64,000 nucleotides of DNA from Streptomyces broussonetiae (GTDB lineage Bacteria; Actinomycetota; Actinomycetes; Streptomycetales; Streptomycetaceae). The notes beneath the pieces were generated by a model. That model ran no database searches, was not told the origin of the DNA, and saw only the letters and a list, made by a program, of their open reading frames with translations. Shown one piece after another: positions 14,740 to 21,675 of the stretch; the stretch's first letter is position 1, and every line of letters starts with the position of its first letter. The position numbers were made by a program, and so were the translations under genes. The stretch spans positions 2,666,001-2,730,000 of the forward strand of contig NZ_CP047020.1 of NCBI RefSeq assembly GCF_009796285.1. Reading direction: 5' to 3'.

Positions 14740-15477
14740 TCACGCCTGGCTGAACACCCCGTTCAGCCAGGCGCGCCACGCGCTCTGGTTCGCCTCGGCG
14801 TCGGCGTCCGGCGCGAAGTCGTGGATGCTGATGCCGAGCGGGGCGCCCCAGTGGCCCCGCCCGAAGAAGCGGATGAGGGCGTTGTCGGTGCGCAGCCCGA
14901 TGAAGTACGGGTTGCGGTAGTCGAGTACGGCGTCCAGGGTCCGCCCGCCGGGCCCCTGGACGGCGGCCTTCGTGCCGGCGGCGGCGTCGTCCGCGAGGCC
15001 GAGGGCGTGGGCGACGGCGGCGAGCGCCTCCTGGGTCGCCGAGGCCGCGGGCCCGTTCAGCTGGGCGAAGGCGACCGGGCGGGGCGCGAAGTGCGTGAGG
15101 TACTCGCACAGGGTGTGCAGATAGAAGTTGGTGTGCTTGCTCGCGCCGTCGTACTGGTTGTTCCAGTCGTCGGTGAAGATGCCGCTGTGGACGTAGCGCA
15201 CCCAGGCGTGGCGGCCCTCGTCGCGGGGCTCGATGGTGTAGTCGAGCTGGTTGAGCGACTGGGTGGGCATGCCCACGTTCTCACTGCGGCTGGTGTAGCG
15301 GTGGGGCGGGTCCCAGGCGGTGACCGTCGACCCGAAGGGTCCCTGGCCGCCCTCCCGGGGCTCCGGCGGGTCCATGGGCCACAGATAGCCACCGGTGCCG
15401 GTGGTGACGGCTTCCCAGACCTTCTCGGGCGGGACGTCGACCTCGAACTCGCGGACGATCTCGAATTCCTCGGGCAT
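14740..15477 (-). CDS. SRPBCC / AHSA1-like domain protein
   Basis: A 245-residue cytoplasmic protein whose N-terminal half (IVREFEVDVPPEKVWEAVT, then a central beta-rich part) has the START/SRPBCC pattern of AHSA1-like proteins. A second such region may follow at about 140-240. These folds bind hydrophobic ligands in a deep cavity; the ligand here is unknown. ATG at 15477 follows an AGGAG site and lies 14 bp after the ArsR-type regulator on the same strand, a very common actinobacterial pair in which the regulator controls the SRPBCC gene. Its 3' end doubles as a terminator hairpin. Confidence 0.85.
   Translation of the reverse strand: MPEEFEIVREFEVDVPPEKVWEAVTTGTGGYLWPMDPPEPREGGQGPFGSTVTAWDPPHRYTSRSENVGMPTQSLNQLDYTIEPRDEGRHAWVRYVHSGIFTDDWNNQYDGASKHTNFYLHTLCEYLTHFAPRPVAFAQLNGPAASATQEALAAVAHALGLADDAAAGTKAAVQGPGGRTLDAVLDYRNPYFIGLRTDNALIRFFGRGHWGAPLGISIHDFAPDADAEANQSAWRAWLNGVFSQA
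14744..14772 (+). terminator. Bidirectional terminator between the nuclease and SRPBCC genes
   Basis: A perfect 12-bp stem (GCCTGGCTGAAC with GTTCAGCCAGGC) and a 5-nt loop start 14 bp after the nuclease stop. It overlaps the last codons of the convergent SRPBCC gene, so terminator and coding sequence are shared. Confidence 0.75.
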
Positions 15478-15491
15478 GGCGGGGCTCCTGC

Positions 15492-16175
15492 TTACTGATC
15501 CAGTGCGGGGGTGGGCTGGTCCTCGACCGCGGGGTCCTCGACCGTGACGTCCGTGGCCACGGGCTCCTTGGCCACGGACTCCTTGGCCACGGGCTCCTTG
15601 ACCGTGGGATGGAGGGCGACGACGATCCGGTGGTCCCGGCCGCCCTCGGTGCCGGGGGCGTCGTACTTGCGGATCAGCGCGCTCACGCCCGCCGTCAGCT
15701 CCTGCACGAAGGCCGCGCGATCGGCCGCGGAGGCGAAGCGGACCTGGCCGTCCAGGGCATAGGTCGCCAGCCGCTTCCTGGCCTTGGCGGCGCCGGTGAT
15801 CAGCACGCCGACGTCCCGCACCAGGCGGGCGCCGAGCGCGAGCAGCCAGCGCGCGGAGAGCTGATCGCGAAAGCGCTCCGGGTCCGGCTGCACGGCGGGC
15901 AGGGCAGCGGGCGAGATGACGTACGACGCGGCGGTCGCGCGCATTAGCCGCTCGGTGACATTGCCCTTGCGCCGCTCTCCGGCCAGCTCGACCAGGCCGT
16001 GCCGCTCCAGCGCCTTGAGGTGGTAGTTCACCTTCTGCCGGGGCAGTCCGACCTTGCCGGCCAGCATCGCCGCCGAGGCGGGCTCGGCGGCCAGCTCGGC
16101 GAGCAGCCGGGCCCGTACGGGGTCCAGCGAAACGGCCGCTGCTTCGGGATCCTCGATCACGGTCACGTCCAGCAT
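15492..16175 (-). CDS. ArsR-type helix-turn-helix regulator
   Basis: A 227-residue regulator. The winged helix-turn-helix lies at about residues 18-75 (AAMLAGKVGLPRQKVNYHL, then the wing ERRKGNVTERL). A helical middle region follows, and an acidic low-complexity tail contains three near-identical pentapeptides KEPVA/KESVA/KEPVA encoded by 15-bp DNA repeats. No metal-binding cysteine motif of classic ArsR was seen, so it is probably a ligand- or protein-responsive member. The start is ATG 16175 behind AAGGG. It is followed after 14 bp by the SRPBCC gene, its likely partner. An inverted repeat lies 14 bp upstream. Confidence 0.88.
   Translation of the reverse strand: MLDVTVIEDPEAAAVSLDPVRARLLAELAAEPASAAMLAGKVGLPRQKVNYHLKALERHGLVELAGERRKGNVTERLMRATAASYVISPAALPAVQPDPERFRDQLSARWLLALGARLVRDVGVLITGAAKARKRLATYALDGQVRFASAADRAAFVQELTAGVSALIRKYDAPGTEGGRDHRIVVALHPTVKEPVAKESVAKEPVATDVTVEDPAVEDQPTPALDQ
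15555..15599. repeat. Three 15-bp tandem repeats in the ArsR-type gene
   Basis: Units 15555-15569, 15570-15584 and 15585-15599, GGCCACGGGCTCCTT with one change in the middle copy. They encode the KE(P/S)VA tail repeats and keep the reading frame. Confidence 0.85.
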
Positions 16176-16188
16176 GCATCCACCCTTG

Positions 16189-16230
16189 CACCGAAAATTT
16201 TTTTTGTCCAGGAGGGTCGGACTTTCGGTG
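16189..16230. promoter_or_regulatory. Inverted repeat upstream of the ArsR-type gene
   Basis: CACCGAAA (16189-16196) and TTTCGGTG (16223-16230) are exact inverted copies around an A/T run and a nested GTCC/GGAC pair. It could be an operator, or a hairpin ending the upstream transcript. Confidence 0.4.
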
Positions 16231-16279
16231 AAGGAGTGCGCGCTCCTGCGCACGCCTGCGATCCCGAGGCACCCGGCAC

Positions 16280-16975
16280 TCAGCCCTGGCCCACTCCCCC
16301 GGTGCCGCGTTCGCCGAGGCGGGCGAGCTGGCTCTGGAACCAGTCGAGGCGCGCCTGCAACAGCGCCGCCTCGGCGACGAGTTCGGGCACGCCCGGCTCG
16401 GCCCCGGACACCGGCTCGGGGGACGCAAGTCCCGTGCCGCCACCCCGCGCCACCACCTTGAGCCCCTCCCCGGCCAGCCGGGCGAACCCGGCGAGCGGGA
16501 CGGACGTACGGCCGCGCACACAGCCGGCACAGACAGGGGCGAGGGCGCGCCAGCCGGGGCGGCCCCAGCCGGCGTCGGCCAGCGCGAGGGCGGTGGCCCC
16601 GCAGGAGCACGGGCCGGCGGTGGCGGTGCGCACCCGCTGGCGGGCATAACGGAATCCGCGCTCGAAGCGGATGTAGGCGCCGAGCACGGCGACCTCCAGC
16701 AGGAGTGCCGTACGGTGCTCGGCCGTGCACAGCATCGCCTCGGCGGCGGCGCGGTCGTGGACGCAGTGGAAGCCGCAGTCGCACAGCCGCGCGGGCGGGC
16801 GGTGCCGTCGGCCGTAGAGGCAGGAGGCGTCGTCGAGCACGCCGTACGGCAGCGCGCCACCGAGCGACACACCCGTGAACCCGGCCCGGGTGCCGTCCTG
16901 GGACAGCACCGGGTGGGCGATCTTGTATCCGGTCGGCGGCTCCGTCGGGCGTTCCGCCGGGAGCCGCAGTCTCAT
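16280..16975 (-). CDS. Hypothetical protein with paired cysteine motifs
   Basis: A 231-residue protein that I cannot place in a named family with certainty. It has cysteine clusters suggesting zinc or other metal binding: CDCGFHC near residue 60, CSCG near 115, and CAGC near 140. There is no signal peptide or membrane segment, and the C-terminal 30 residues form a likely amphipathic helix (VAEAALLQARLDWFQSQLARL). ATG at 16975 overlaps the stop of a 46-residue upstream reading frame (ATGA), so the two are probably translated together. It is followed by the ArsR-SRPBCC pair on the same strand. Confidence 0.7.
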   Translation of the reverse strand: MRLRLPAERPTEPPTGYKIAHPVLSQDGTRAGFTGVSLGGALPYGVLDDASCLYGRRHRPPARLCDCGFHCVHDRAAAEAMLCTAEHRTALLLEVAVLGAYIRFERGFRYARQRVRTATAGPCSCGATALALADAGWGRPGWRALAPVCAGCVRGRTSVPLAGFARLAGEGLKVVARGGGTGLASPEPVSGAEPGVPELVAEAALLQARLDWFQSQLARLGERGTGGVGQG

Positions 16976-17112
16976 CGGGCGGCCGGGACCTCTTCGCGGG
17001 CCGGCTCGGCCGGTTCGACCGTGACGGCGTCCTCGGGGAGCGGGATCTCCTCTTCCCGGACGCGCGGCCGCTCCTCGGCGACTCCGGTGGCCAGTGCCTT
17101 GCCGAGCTTCAT
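16972..17112 (-). CDS. Small acidic protein (46 aa), translationally coupled
   Basis: A 46-codon reading frame starting MKLGKALATGVAEE and then rich in Glu, Pro and Ala. It is believable because a textbook ribosome site GGGAGG lies four bases before ATG 17112 and its TGA overlaps the ATG of the next gene (ATGA at 16972-16975). No known domain was recognised. It may act with the downstream cysteine-motif protein or serve only as a coupling leader. Confidence 0.6.
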   Translation of the reverse strand: MKLGKALATGVAEERPRVREEEIPLPEDAVTVEPAEPAREEVPAAR

Positions 17113-17210
17113 GGTGCCTCCCATGAGTGACGTCGGTGACCCTCCGGCCATAGTGACCCATGAGGGGCCGAGTTGGACACAGGGCCTCCGGCCGCCGACC
17201 CAATCCATCA

Positions 17211-17227
17211 GTATCACTTAGTAATAC
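17211..17227. promoter_or_regulatory. 17-bp imperfect palindrome between the small-ORF operon and dapA
   Basis: GTATCACTTAGTAATAC has 8-bp arms with one mismatched pair around a central T. It lies in an unusually A+T-rich patch (17204-17250), 53 bp before dapA and 99 bp before the divergent small ORF, so it could serve either. The form resembles operators of small GntR or MarR-type repressors, by inference. Confidence 0.4.
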
Positions 17228-17279
17228 CTCGTAGAAGAATTAAGTAGAGCTTCACCGTCGCGCTACCGAGACTACTCCC

Positions 17280-18182
17280 ATGACGAGCACACGCGACCCC
17301 GCCCGGCCCTTCGGCCGCACCCTCTGCGCGATGATCACGCCGTTCACCGAGGCGGGCACCCTCGACCTGGACGGGGCCCGGGCCCTGGCCGCGCGGCTGG
17401 TGGCCGAGGGCTGCGACGGCCTGGTGCTGAACGGCACCACGGGCGAGTCGCCGACCACCACGGACAGGGAGAAGACGGAGCTGGTCGCGGCCGTGCGGGA
17501 GGCGGTCGGCGACGAGGCGACCCTGGTCGCGGGCGTGGGCAGCGCCGACACCCGGCACACCGTCGAGCTGGCGCTCGCGGCGCAAAAGGCGGGTGCGGAC
17601 GGGGTGCTGGTGGTGACGCCGTACTACAGCCGGCCCCCGCAGGAGGCGGTCGAGGCGCACTTCCGCCAGGTCGCCGACGCGAGCGGCGTGCCCGTGATGC
17701 TCTACGACATCCCGGGCCGCACCGGCACCCGGATCGAGCCGGACACGATGATCCGGCTCGCGGAGCATCCGCGGATCGTGGCGGTCAAGGACTGCTCCTA
17801 CGACTTCCTCGGCACCCAGAAGGTGCTTGGGCGCACGGAGTTGGCGTACTACACGGGCTGTGACGAACATGTGCTGGCGCTGTACGCGATCGGCGCGGCG
17901 GGCTGTGTGAGCACGGTCGGCAACGCCGTCCCGGGCCACTTCGCCGCGATCCTCGACGCCTTCGACGCGGGCGACACGGCCCGGGCCCGCGAACTCCAGC
18001 TGCGCGTCACGCCGTTGATCGAGGCGATGATGGCCGCGGGCCTGCCCGGCACGGTCACCGCCAAGGCCCTCCTGGCCCGCCTCGGCCTGCCCGCGGGCCC
18101 GGTCCGCGCACCGCTCATGGCCGCCGGCCGGGAGACAGCCGACGGGCTGCTGGCGCTGTACGAGGAGTTGACGGCAGCCTGA
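17280..18182 (+). CDS. dapA: 4-hydroxy-tetrahydrodipicolinate synthase (DapA family)
   Basis: A 300-residue TIM-barrel aldolase. The catalytic triad region is complete: Thr53-Thr54 in NGTTGESPT, Tyr141 in MLYDIPGRTG, and the Schiff-base Lys169 in IVAVKDCSYD. DapA condenses pyruvate with aspartate semialdehyde at the branch to lysine and diaminopimelate for the cell wall. dapD of the same pathway lies 630 bp away on the other strand, with a broken gene between. The ribosome site before ATG 17280 is weak; the next in-frame ATG is at 17331 and would remove conserved residues. Streptomyces genomes usually have more than one dapA-like gene, and this paralogue could act on another 2-keto acid. Confidence 0.88.
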   Translation: MTSTRDPARPFGRTLCAMITPFTEAGTLDLDGARALAARLVAEGCDGLVLNGTTGESPTTTDREKTELVAAVREAVGDEATLVAGVGSADTRHTVELALAAQKAGADGVLVVTPYYSRPPQEAVEAHFRQVADASGVPVMLYDIPGRTGTRIEPDTMIRLAEHPRIVAVKDCSYDFLGTQKVLGRTELAYYTGCDEHVLALYAIGAAGCVSTVGNAVPGHFAAILDAFDAGDTARARELQLRVTPLIEAMMAAGLPGTVTAKALLARLGLPAGPVRAPLMAAGRETADGLLALYEELTAA

Positions 18183-18240
18183 CCGGCGCTCGCGCGACCG
18201 GTCGACGGGACCCTGTCGCCACCTGCCGCACGGTGGCCCC

Positions 18241-18745
18241 GTGACCCGCCCCCTGCTGTTCCTGGGCGTCGACGGCCCCTGAACCCGTACGCGGCGAAGC
18301 CGGAACGGCGACCCGCGGGCCACGCGACGATCCGGGTGCCCCTCGCCCACCGACGGCCACTGCGGGTCTGGCTGAACCCGGCCCACGGCCCGGCAACTGC
18401 TCCGGCTTGGCCACGAGCCGGTCTGGGCGACGGGATGGATGGCGGAGCCGGCGTGTGGATCGCACCGGTCGTCGCCTGCCGGCCGATCTGCCGTACGTCG
18501 GCTTCGGCCGGGGCCTGTTCTCCGAGCGCCCGGACGGCGTCCACTGGAAGACGGAGGCGATCGTGGCGCACGCCGCGGGCCGGCCGTTCGCCTGGGTGGA
18601 CGACGAGCAGAGCCCGGCGGACACGCTGTACGTCAGGGACCGTCACCCCGGTCCGGCCCCGCTGCACCACGTCGATCCACGGGTCGGCCTGCGGGAGGGC
18701 GACGCCGCGGTCCTGCGGGAGTTCGCGGCGGGCGTCGGCACAGAA
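18241..18745 (+). pseudogene. HAD-domain protein pseudogene with four frameshifts
   Basis: Joining frames restores a familiar actinobacterial HAD-like protein. GTG 18241 gives TRPLLFLGVDGP then TGA at 18280. One frame over, LNPYAAKPERRP runs to WLNPAHGPA. The next frame gives LLRLGHEPVWATGWMAE from 18397. The next gives VWIAPVV from 18453. The last, from 18476, gives LPADLPYVGFGRG to VLREFAAG, including FAWVDDEQS. Four frame changes fall within about 200 bp, and the last frame has no stop where the protein should end, so it is not functional unless the sequence itself is wrong. The HAD nucleophile motif (DVDG in relatives) is also altered to GVDG. Confidence 0.8.
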
Positions 18746-18763
18746 GAGATCGGCACATGGCAC

Positions 18764-18795
18764 AAGCGCCCCTCACCGGACGGTGAAGGGCGCTT
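18764..18795 (-). terminator. Intrinsic terminator of dapD
   Basis: AAGCGCCC and a TCACC/GGTGA extension form an almost perfect 14-bp hairpin with a GAC-type loop, 19 bp after the dapD stop. It lies over the degraded end of the HAD pseudogene. Confidence 0.75.
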
Positions 18796-18813
18796 CCGGG
18801 CGTGCGGCGCGCG

Positions 18814-19800
18814 TCAGTTGTGGCTGTGCAGGATGTCGTTCAGGCCGCCCCAGACCGCGTTGTTCGGGCGGGCCTCGACCACACCGGTGACCGAGTTGCG
18901 GCGGAAGAGGATGTTGGAGGCGCCGTTCAGCTCACGGGCCTTGACGATCTGGCCGTCGGGCATGGTGACCCGGGTGCCGGCGGTGACGTAGAGGCCGGCC
19001 TCGACCACGCACTCGTCGCCGAGCGCGATGCCGACGCCCGCCTCGGCGCCGATCAGGCAGCGTTCACCGATGGAGATGATCACGTTGCCGCCGCCTGACA
19101 GGGTGCCCATGGTGGAGGCACCGCCGCCGATGTCCGAGCCGTTGCCGACCACCACGCCCGCGGAGATCCGGCCCTCGACCATCGAGGTGCCCAGCGTGCC
19201 GGCGTTGAAGTTGACGAAGCCCTCGTGCATGACCGTGGTGCCCTCGGCCAGGTGCGCGCCCAGGCGGACCCGGTCGGCGTCGGCGATGCGGACGCCCTTG
19301 GGGGCGACGTAGTCCGTCATGCGCGGGAACTTGTCGATCGAGGTGACCTGCAGGTGCAGGCCCTCGGCGCGGGCGTTGAGCCGCACCTTCTCGATGTCGT
19401 CCACGGCGACCGGGCCGAGCGAGGTCCAGGCGACGTTGGCGAGATGACCGAAGATGCCGTCCAGGCTCTGGCCGTGCGGCTTGACCAGGCGGTGCGAGAG
19501 CAGGTGCAGCCGCAGGTAGGTGTCGTGCGCGTCGATCGGCTTCTCGTCCAGCGAGGCGATGACCGTGCGGACCGCGACCACCTCGACGCCCCGACGGGCG
19601 TCCGGGCCGACCGCCTTGGTCGCGCCCTCGCCCAGCAGCTCCGCCGCGCGCTCGGCGCTCAGCCGCTCGGTGCCGGCCGGGCCCGGCTGCTCGACCAGCT
19701 CGGGGGCCGGGAACCAGGTGTCGAGGACAGTGCCGTCGGAGGCGATGGTGGCGAGGCCGGCGGCGACGGCGCCGGTGGTACGGGAAGCAGAGTCGGTCAT
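18814..19800 (-). CDS. dapD: Tetrahydrodipicolinate N-succinyltransferase
   Basis: A 328-residue actinobacterial-type DapD. The N-terminal alpha/beta part ends near residue 160, and a left-handed beta-helix of hexapeptide repeats follows ([45 protein letters not shown]). The C-terminus carries [12 protein letters not shown]. It transfers succinyl from succinyl-CoA to tetrahydrodipicolinate in the diaminopimelate/lysine pathway, downstream of DapA encoded nearby. ATG 19800 is preceded only by a weak AGG, but the protein begins at the family's usual place. It is transcribed alone and ends in a hairpin terminator. Confidence 0.93.
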   Translation of the reverse strand: MTDSASRTTGAVAAGLATIASDGTVLDTWFPAPELVEQPGPAGTERLSAERAAELLGEGATKAVGPDARRGVEVVAVRTVIASLDEKPIDAHDTYLRLHLLSHRLVKPHGQSLDGIFGHLANVAWTSLGPVAVDDIEKVRLNARAEGLHLQVTSIDKFPRMTDYVAPKGVRIADADRVRLGAHLAEGTTVMHEGFVNFNAGTLGTSMVEGRISAGVVVGNGSDIGGGASTMGTLSGGGNVIISIGERCLIGAEAGVGIALGDECVVEAGLYVTAGTRVTMPDGQIVKARELNGASNILFRRNSVTGVVEARPNNAVWGGLNDILHSHN

Positions 19801-19873
19801 GTACCAAAACCTAACGTGAGCGGGGTCGTGGAGGCGAACCAGCACCGGGGCGTCTCACGTGCCGGGCGCGGCT

Positions 19874-20407
19874 TCAGGGGATCAGACGGGCGAGCGCGGT
19901 GCGCGCGTACTCCTCGTCGTACGAACCGCCCGTCAGCAGCACCTGCAGACAGATGCCGTCCATGAGCGCGAGCAGCGCCCGGGCCGTGACCGGGTCCGTG
20001 CGCCGGGCCAGCAGCGCCGCGGCGTCCTCGGTCCACTCGGCGGCGACCGGCCGCAGCGCGGGCCGGCGCAGCGCGGCCAGATACAGCTCGTACTCCAGCT
20101 CCACACCCGTGCGGTCACCGCCGAGCCACGCGCCGAGCGCGCCGGCCAGCTCCGCCGCCAGGTCTCCCCGGCCGCCCTGCGGCAACCGCTCGGCGAGCAT
20201 CCGCCCGAAGCCCTCGTTCGCCTGCCGCAGCGCGGCCACCATCAGCTCTTCGAGAGTGGCGAAGTGGTACGTGGTGGAGCCGAGCGGTACGTCCGCCTCG
20301 GCGGCGACGGAGCGGTGGCTCAGCCCGGCGATGCCGTCCCGGCCGACCACGCGGATCGCGGCGTCGATGATCCGCTGCCGCCGCTCGGGGTCGTAGCGGC
20401 GGGGCAT
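19874..20407 (-). CDS. TetR-family repressor of the SMR pump
   Basis: A 177-residue TetR regulator with the DNA-binding region at about residues 10-55 (SHRSVAAEADVPLGSTTYHF). Its ATG at 20407 shares bases with the TGA of the SMR transporter gene (TGATG), so it is made from the same transcript and most likely represses it. Twin operator-like repeats at 20731-20769 upstream of the pump fit a TetR/QacR-style autoregulated drug-efflux unit. The inducing compound is not predictable. Confidence 0.9.
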   Translation of the reverse strand: MPRRYDPERRQRIIDAAIRVVGRDGIAGLSHRSVAAEADVPLGSTTYHFATLEELMVAALRQANEGFGRMLAERLPQGGRGDLAAELAGALGAWLGGDRTGVELEYELYLAALRRPALRPVAAEWTEDAAALLARRTDPVTARALLALMDGICLQVLLTGGSYDEEYARTALARLIP

Positions 20408-20730
20408 CAGTGACTCGCCCCGCCCAGGTTCAGCACCACGACGCCCCCGATGATCAGCAGGATCCCGGCGACCTTGGTGACGCTCAGCCCCTCCCCGAAC
20501 AGCAGCAGTCCGAGCACGGCGATGGTCGCGGTGCCCACCCCGGACCAGATCGCGTACGCGGTGCCGATCTGCACGGTCTTGAGGGTCTGGGCGAGCAGCG
20601 CGAAGGAGACGACGTAGCCGAGGGCCGTCGCCAGCGAGGGCCAGAGCCGGGTGAAACCCGCGGTGTACTTCATCGCCGTCGTCGCGGCGACCTCGGCGGC
20701 TATGGCGCCGGCGAGCAACAGGTATCCCAT
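20407..20730 (-). CDS. SMR-family multidrug efflux transporter
   Basis: A 107-residue protein with four transmembrane helices, the standard small multidrug resistance size. The essential membrane glutamate is Glu13 (AGAIAAEVAATTAMK), and the second-helix and GxG regions AYAIWSGVGTA and KVAGILLIIGGVVVLNL are typical. It should act as a dimer exchanging protons for cationic compounds or guanidinium-like molecules; EmrE-type versus SugE-type cannot be decided firmly, though YAIWSGVG is EmrE-like. No Shine-Dalgarno precedes ATG 20730; TACGCT seven bases upstream suggests a leaderless mRNA starting at the ATG. It overlaps the TetR gene. Confidence 0.92.
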   Translation of the reverse strand: MGYLLLAGAIAAEVAATTAMKYTAGFTRLWPSLATALGYVVSFALLAQTLKTVQIGTAYAIWSGVGTATIAVLGLLLFGEGLSVTKVAGILLIIGGVVVLNLGGASH

Positions 20731-20769
20731 GCGTACGAGCGTACACATGGATGCGTACGTGCGTACACA
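20731..20769. promoter_or_regulatory. Twin operator repeats before the SMR-tetR operon
   Basis: GCGTACGAGCGTACACA (20731-20747) and GCGTACGTGCGTACACA (20753-20769) differ at one base and are spaced 22 bp apart, about two helical turns. Each holds inverted GTAC/GCGTAC elements. They abut the pump start codon and cover the likely -10, so binding should block transcription. Confidence 0.7.
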
Positions 20770-20813
20770 AGGAACCGGACCCGTACCGGAACACCGATCA
20801 CGGACACACGAAG

Positions 20814-20846
20814 AAGCGGCGGCACCCGATGCGGGTGCCGCCGCTT
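20814..20846 (-). terminator. Intrinsic terminator of the suf operon
   Basis: A perfect 14-bp stem (AAGCGGCGGCACCC with its complement) and a 5-nt loop lie 17 bp after the last suf gene. Confidence 0.8.
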
Positions 20847-20862
20847 CACGCACACGGTGATG

Positions 20863-21195
20863 TCAGACGTTGAACCCCAGCGCCCGCAGCTGCTCGCGGC
20901 CGTCGTCCGTGATCTTGTCGGGGCCCCACGGCGGCATCCAGACCCAGTTGATGCGCAGTTCGCTGACCAGGCCGTCCGTGGCGGACTTGGCCTGGTCCTC
21001 GATGACGTCGGTCAGCGGGCAGGCCGCCGACGTCAGGGTCATGTCGATCGTCGCGATGTTCGCGTCGTCGATGTGGATGCCGTAGATCAGACCGAGGTTG
21101 ACGACGTCGATGCCCAGCTCGGGGTCGACGACGTCGTACAGCGCCTCGCGGAGTTCCTCTTCCGAGGCCGGCTTCATCTGGACGGTGTCGCTCAT
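20863..21195 (-). CDS. SufT-like (DUF59/MIP18) metal-sulfur cluster assembly protein
   Basis: A 110-residue MIP18/DUF59 protein with the DPELGIDVVNLGLIY motif and the conserved cysteine in SAACPLTD. Relatives help mature iron-sulfur proteins, as carriers or targeting factors. ATG 21195 overlaps the sufU stop (ATGA), and a terminator follows, so it is the last gene of the suf operon. This position in the operon supports a role in cluster transfer rather than another DUF59 function such as phenylacetate oxygenase assembly. Confidence 0.88.
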   Translation of the reverse strand: MSDTVQMKPASEEELREALYDVVDPELGIDVVNLGLIYGIHIDDANIATIDMTLTSAACPLTDVIEDQAKSATDGLVSELRINWVWMPPWGPDKITDDGREQLRALGFNV

Positions 21196-21659
21196 GCGGT
21201 CTTCCTTTCGGCTTCGGCGCCACCCAGCGCCTGGGCCGTCGCGTCCTTCCACGCCATCCAGCTCAGGAGGGCGCACTTGACCCGTGCGGGGTACTTGGAG
21301 ACACCGGCGAACGCGACCGCGTCCTCCAGGACGTCCTCCATCGCGTCGTCCGGCTCGATCCTGCCCTTGGACTGCATCAGCTCCAGGAAGGTCTCCTGGA
21401 TCTTCTGCGCGTCGGCCAGCTCCTTGCCGACCAGCAGATCGTTGAGGACGGAGGCGCTGGCCTGGCTGATGGAGCAGCCCTGGCCCTCGTAGCTGACGTC
21501 CTCGATCCTCGTGCCGTCGTACTTCACTCGGAGGGTGATCTCGTCGCCGCACGTCGGGTTCACGTGGTGCACCTCGGCGTCGCCATCCCTCAGACCACGC
21601 CCGTGCGGGTTCTTGTAGTGGTCCAGGATGACTTCCTGGTACATCGAATCCAGCTTCAC
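21192..21659 (-). CDS. sufU: SufU iron-sulfur scaffold / sulfur acceptor
   Basis: A 155-residue SufU-type NifU-like protein. Cys37 with Asp39 (NPTCGDE), Cys62 (GQGCSIS) and Cys129 (RVKCALLSW) are the usual zinc/sulfur ligands. The insert between the second and third cysteines that separates SufU from IscU is present. In actinobacteria SufU accepts persulfide sulfur from SufS through a zinc-dependent thiol swap and feeds SufBCD. It lies 16 bp after sufS and overlaps the DUF59 gene. No sufE is present in the operon, in line with a SufU-based system. Confidence 0.93.
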   Translation of the reverse strand: MKLDSMYQEVILDHYKNPHGRGLRDGDAEVHHVNPTCGDEITLRVKYDGTRIEDVSYEGQGCSISQASASVLNDLLVGKELADAQKIQETFLELMQSKGRIEPDDAMEDVLEDAVAFAGVSKYPARVKCALLSWMAWKDATAQALGGAEAERKTA

Positions 21660-21675
21660 CGTTTCAGCACGCCCC

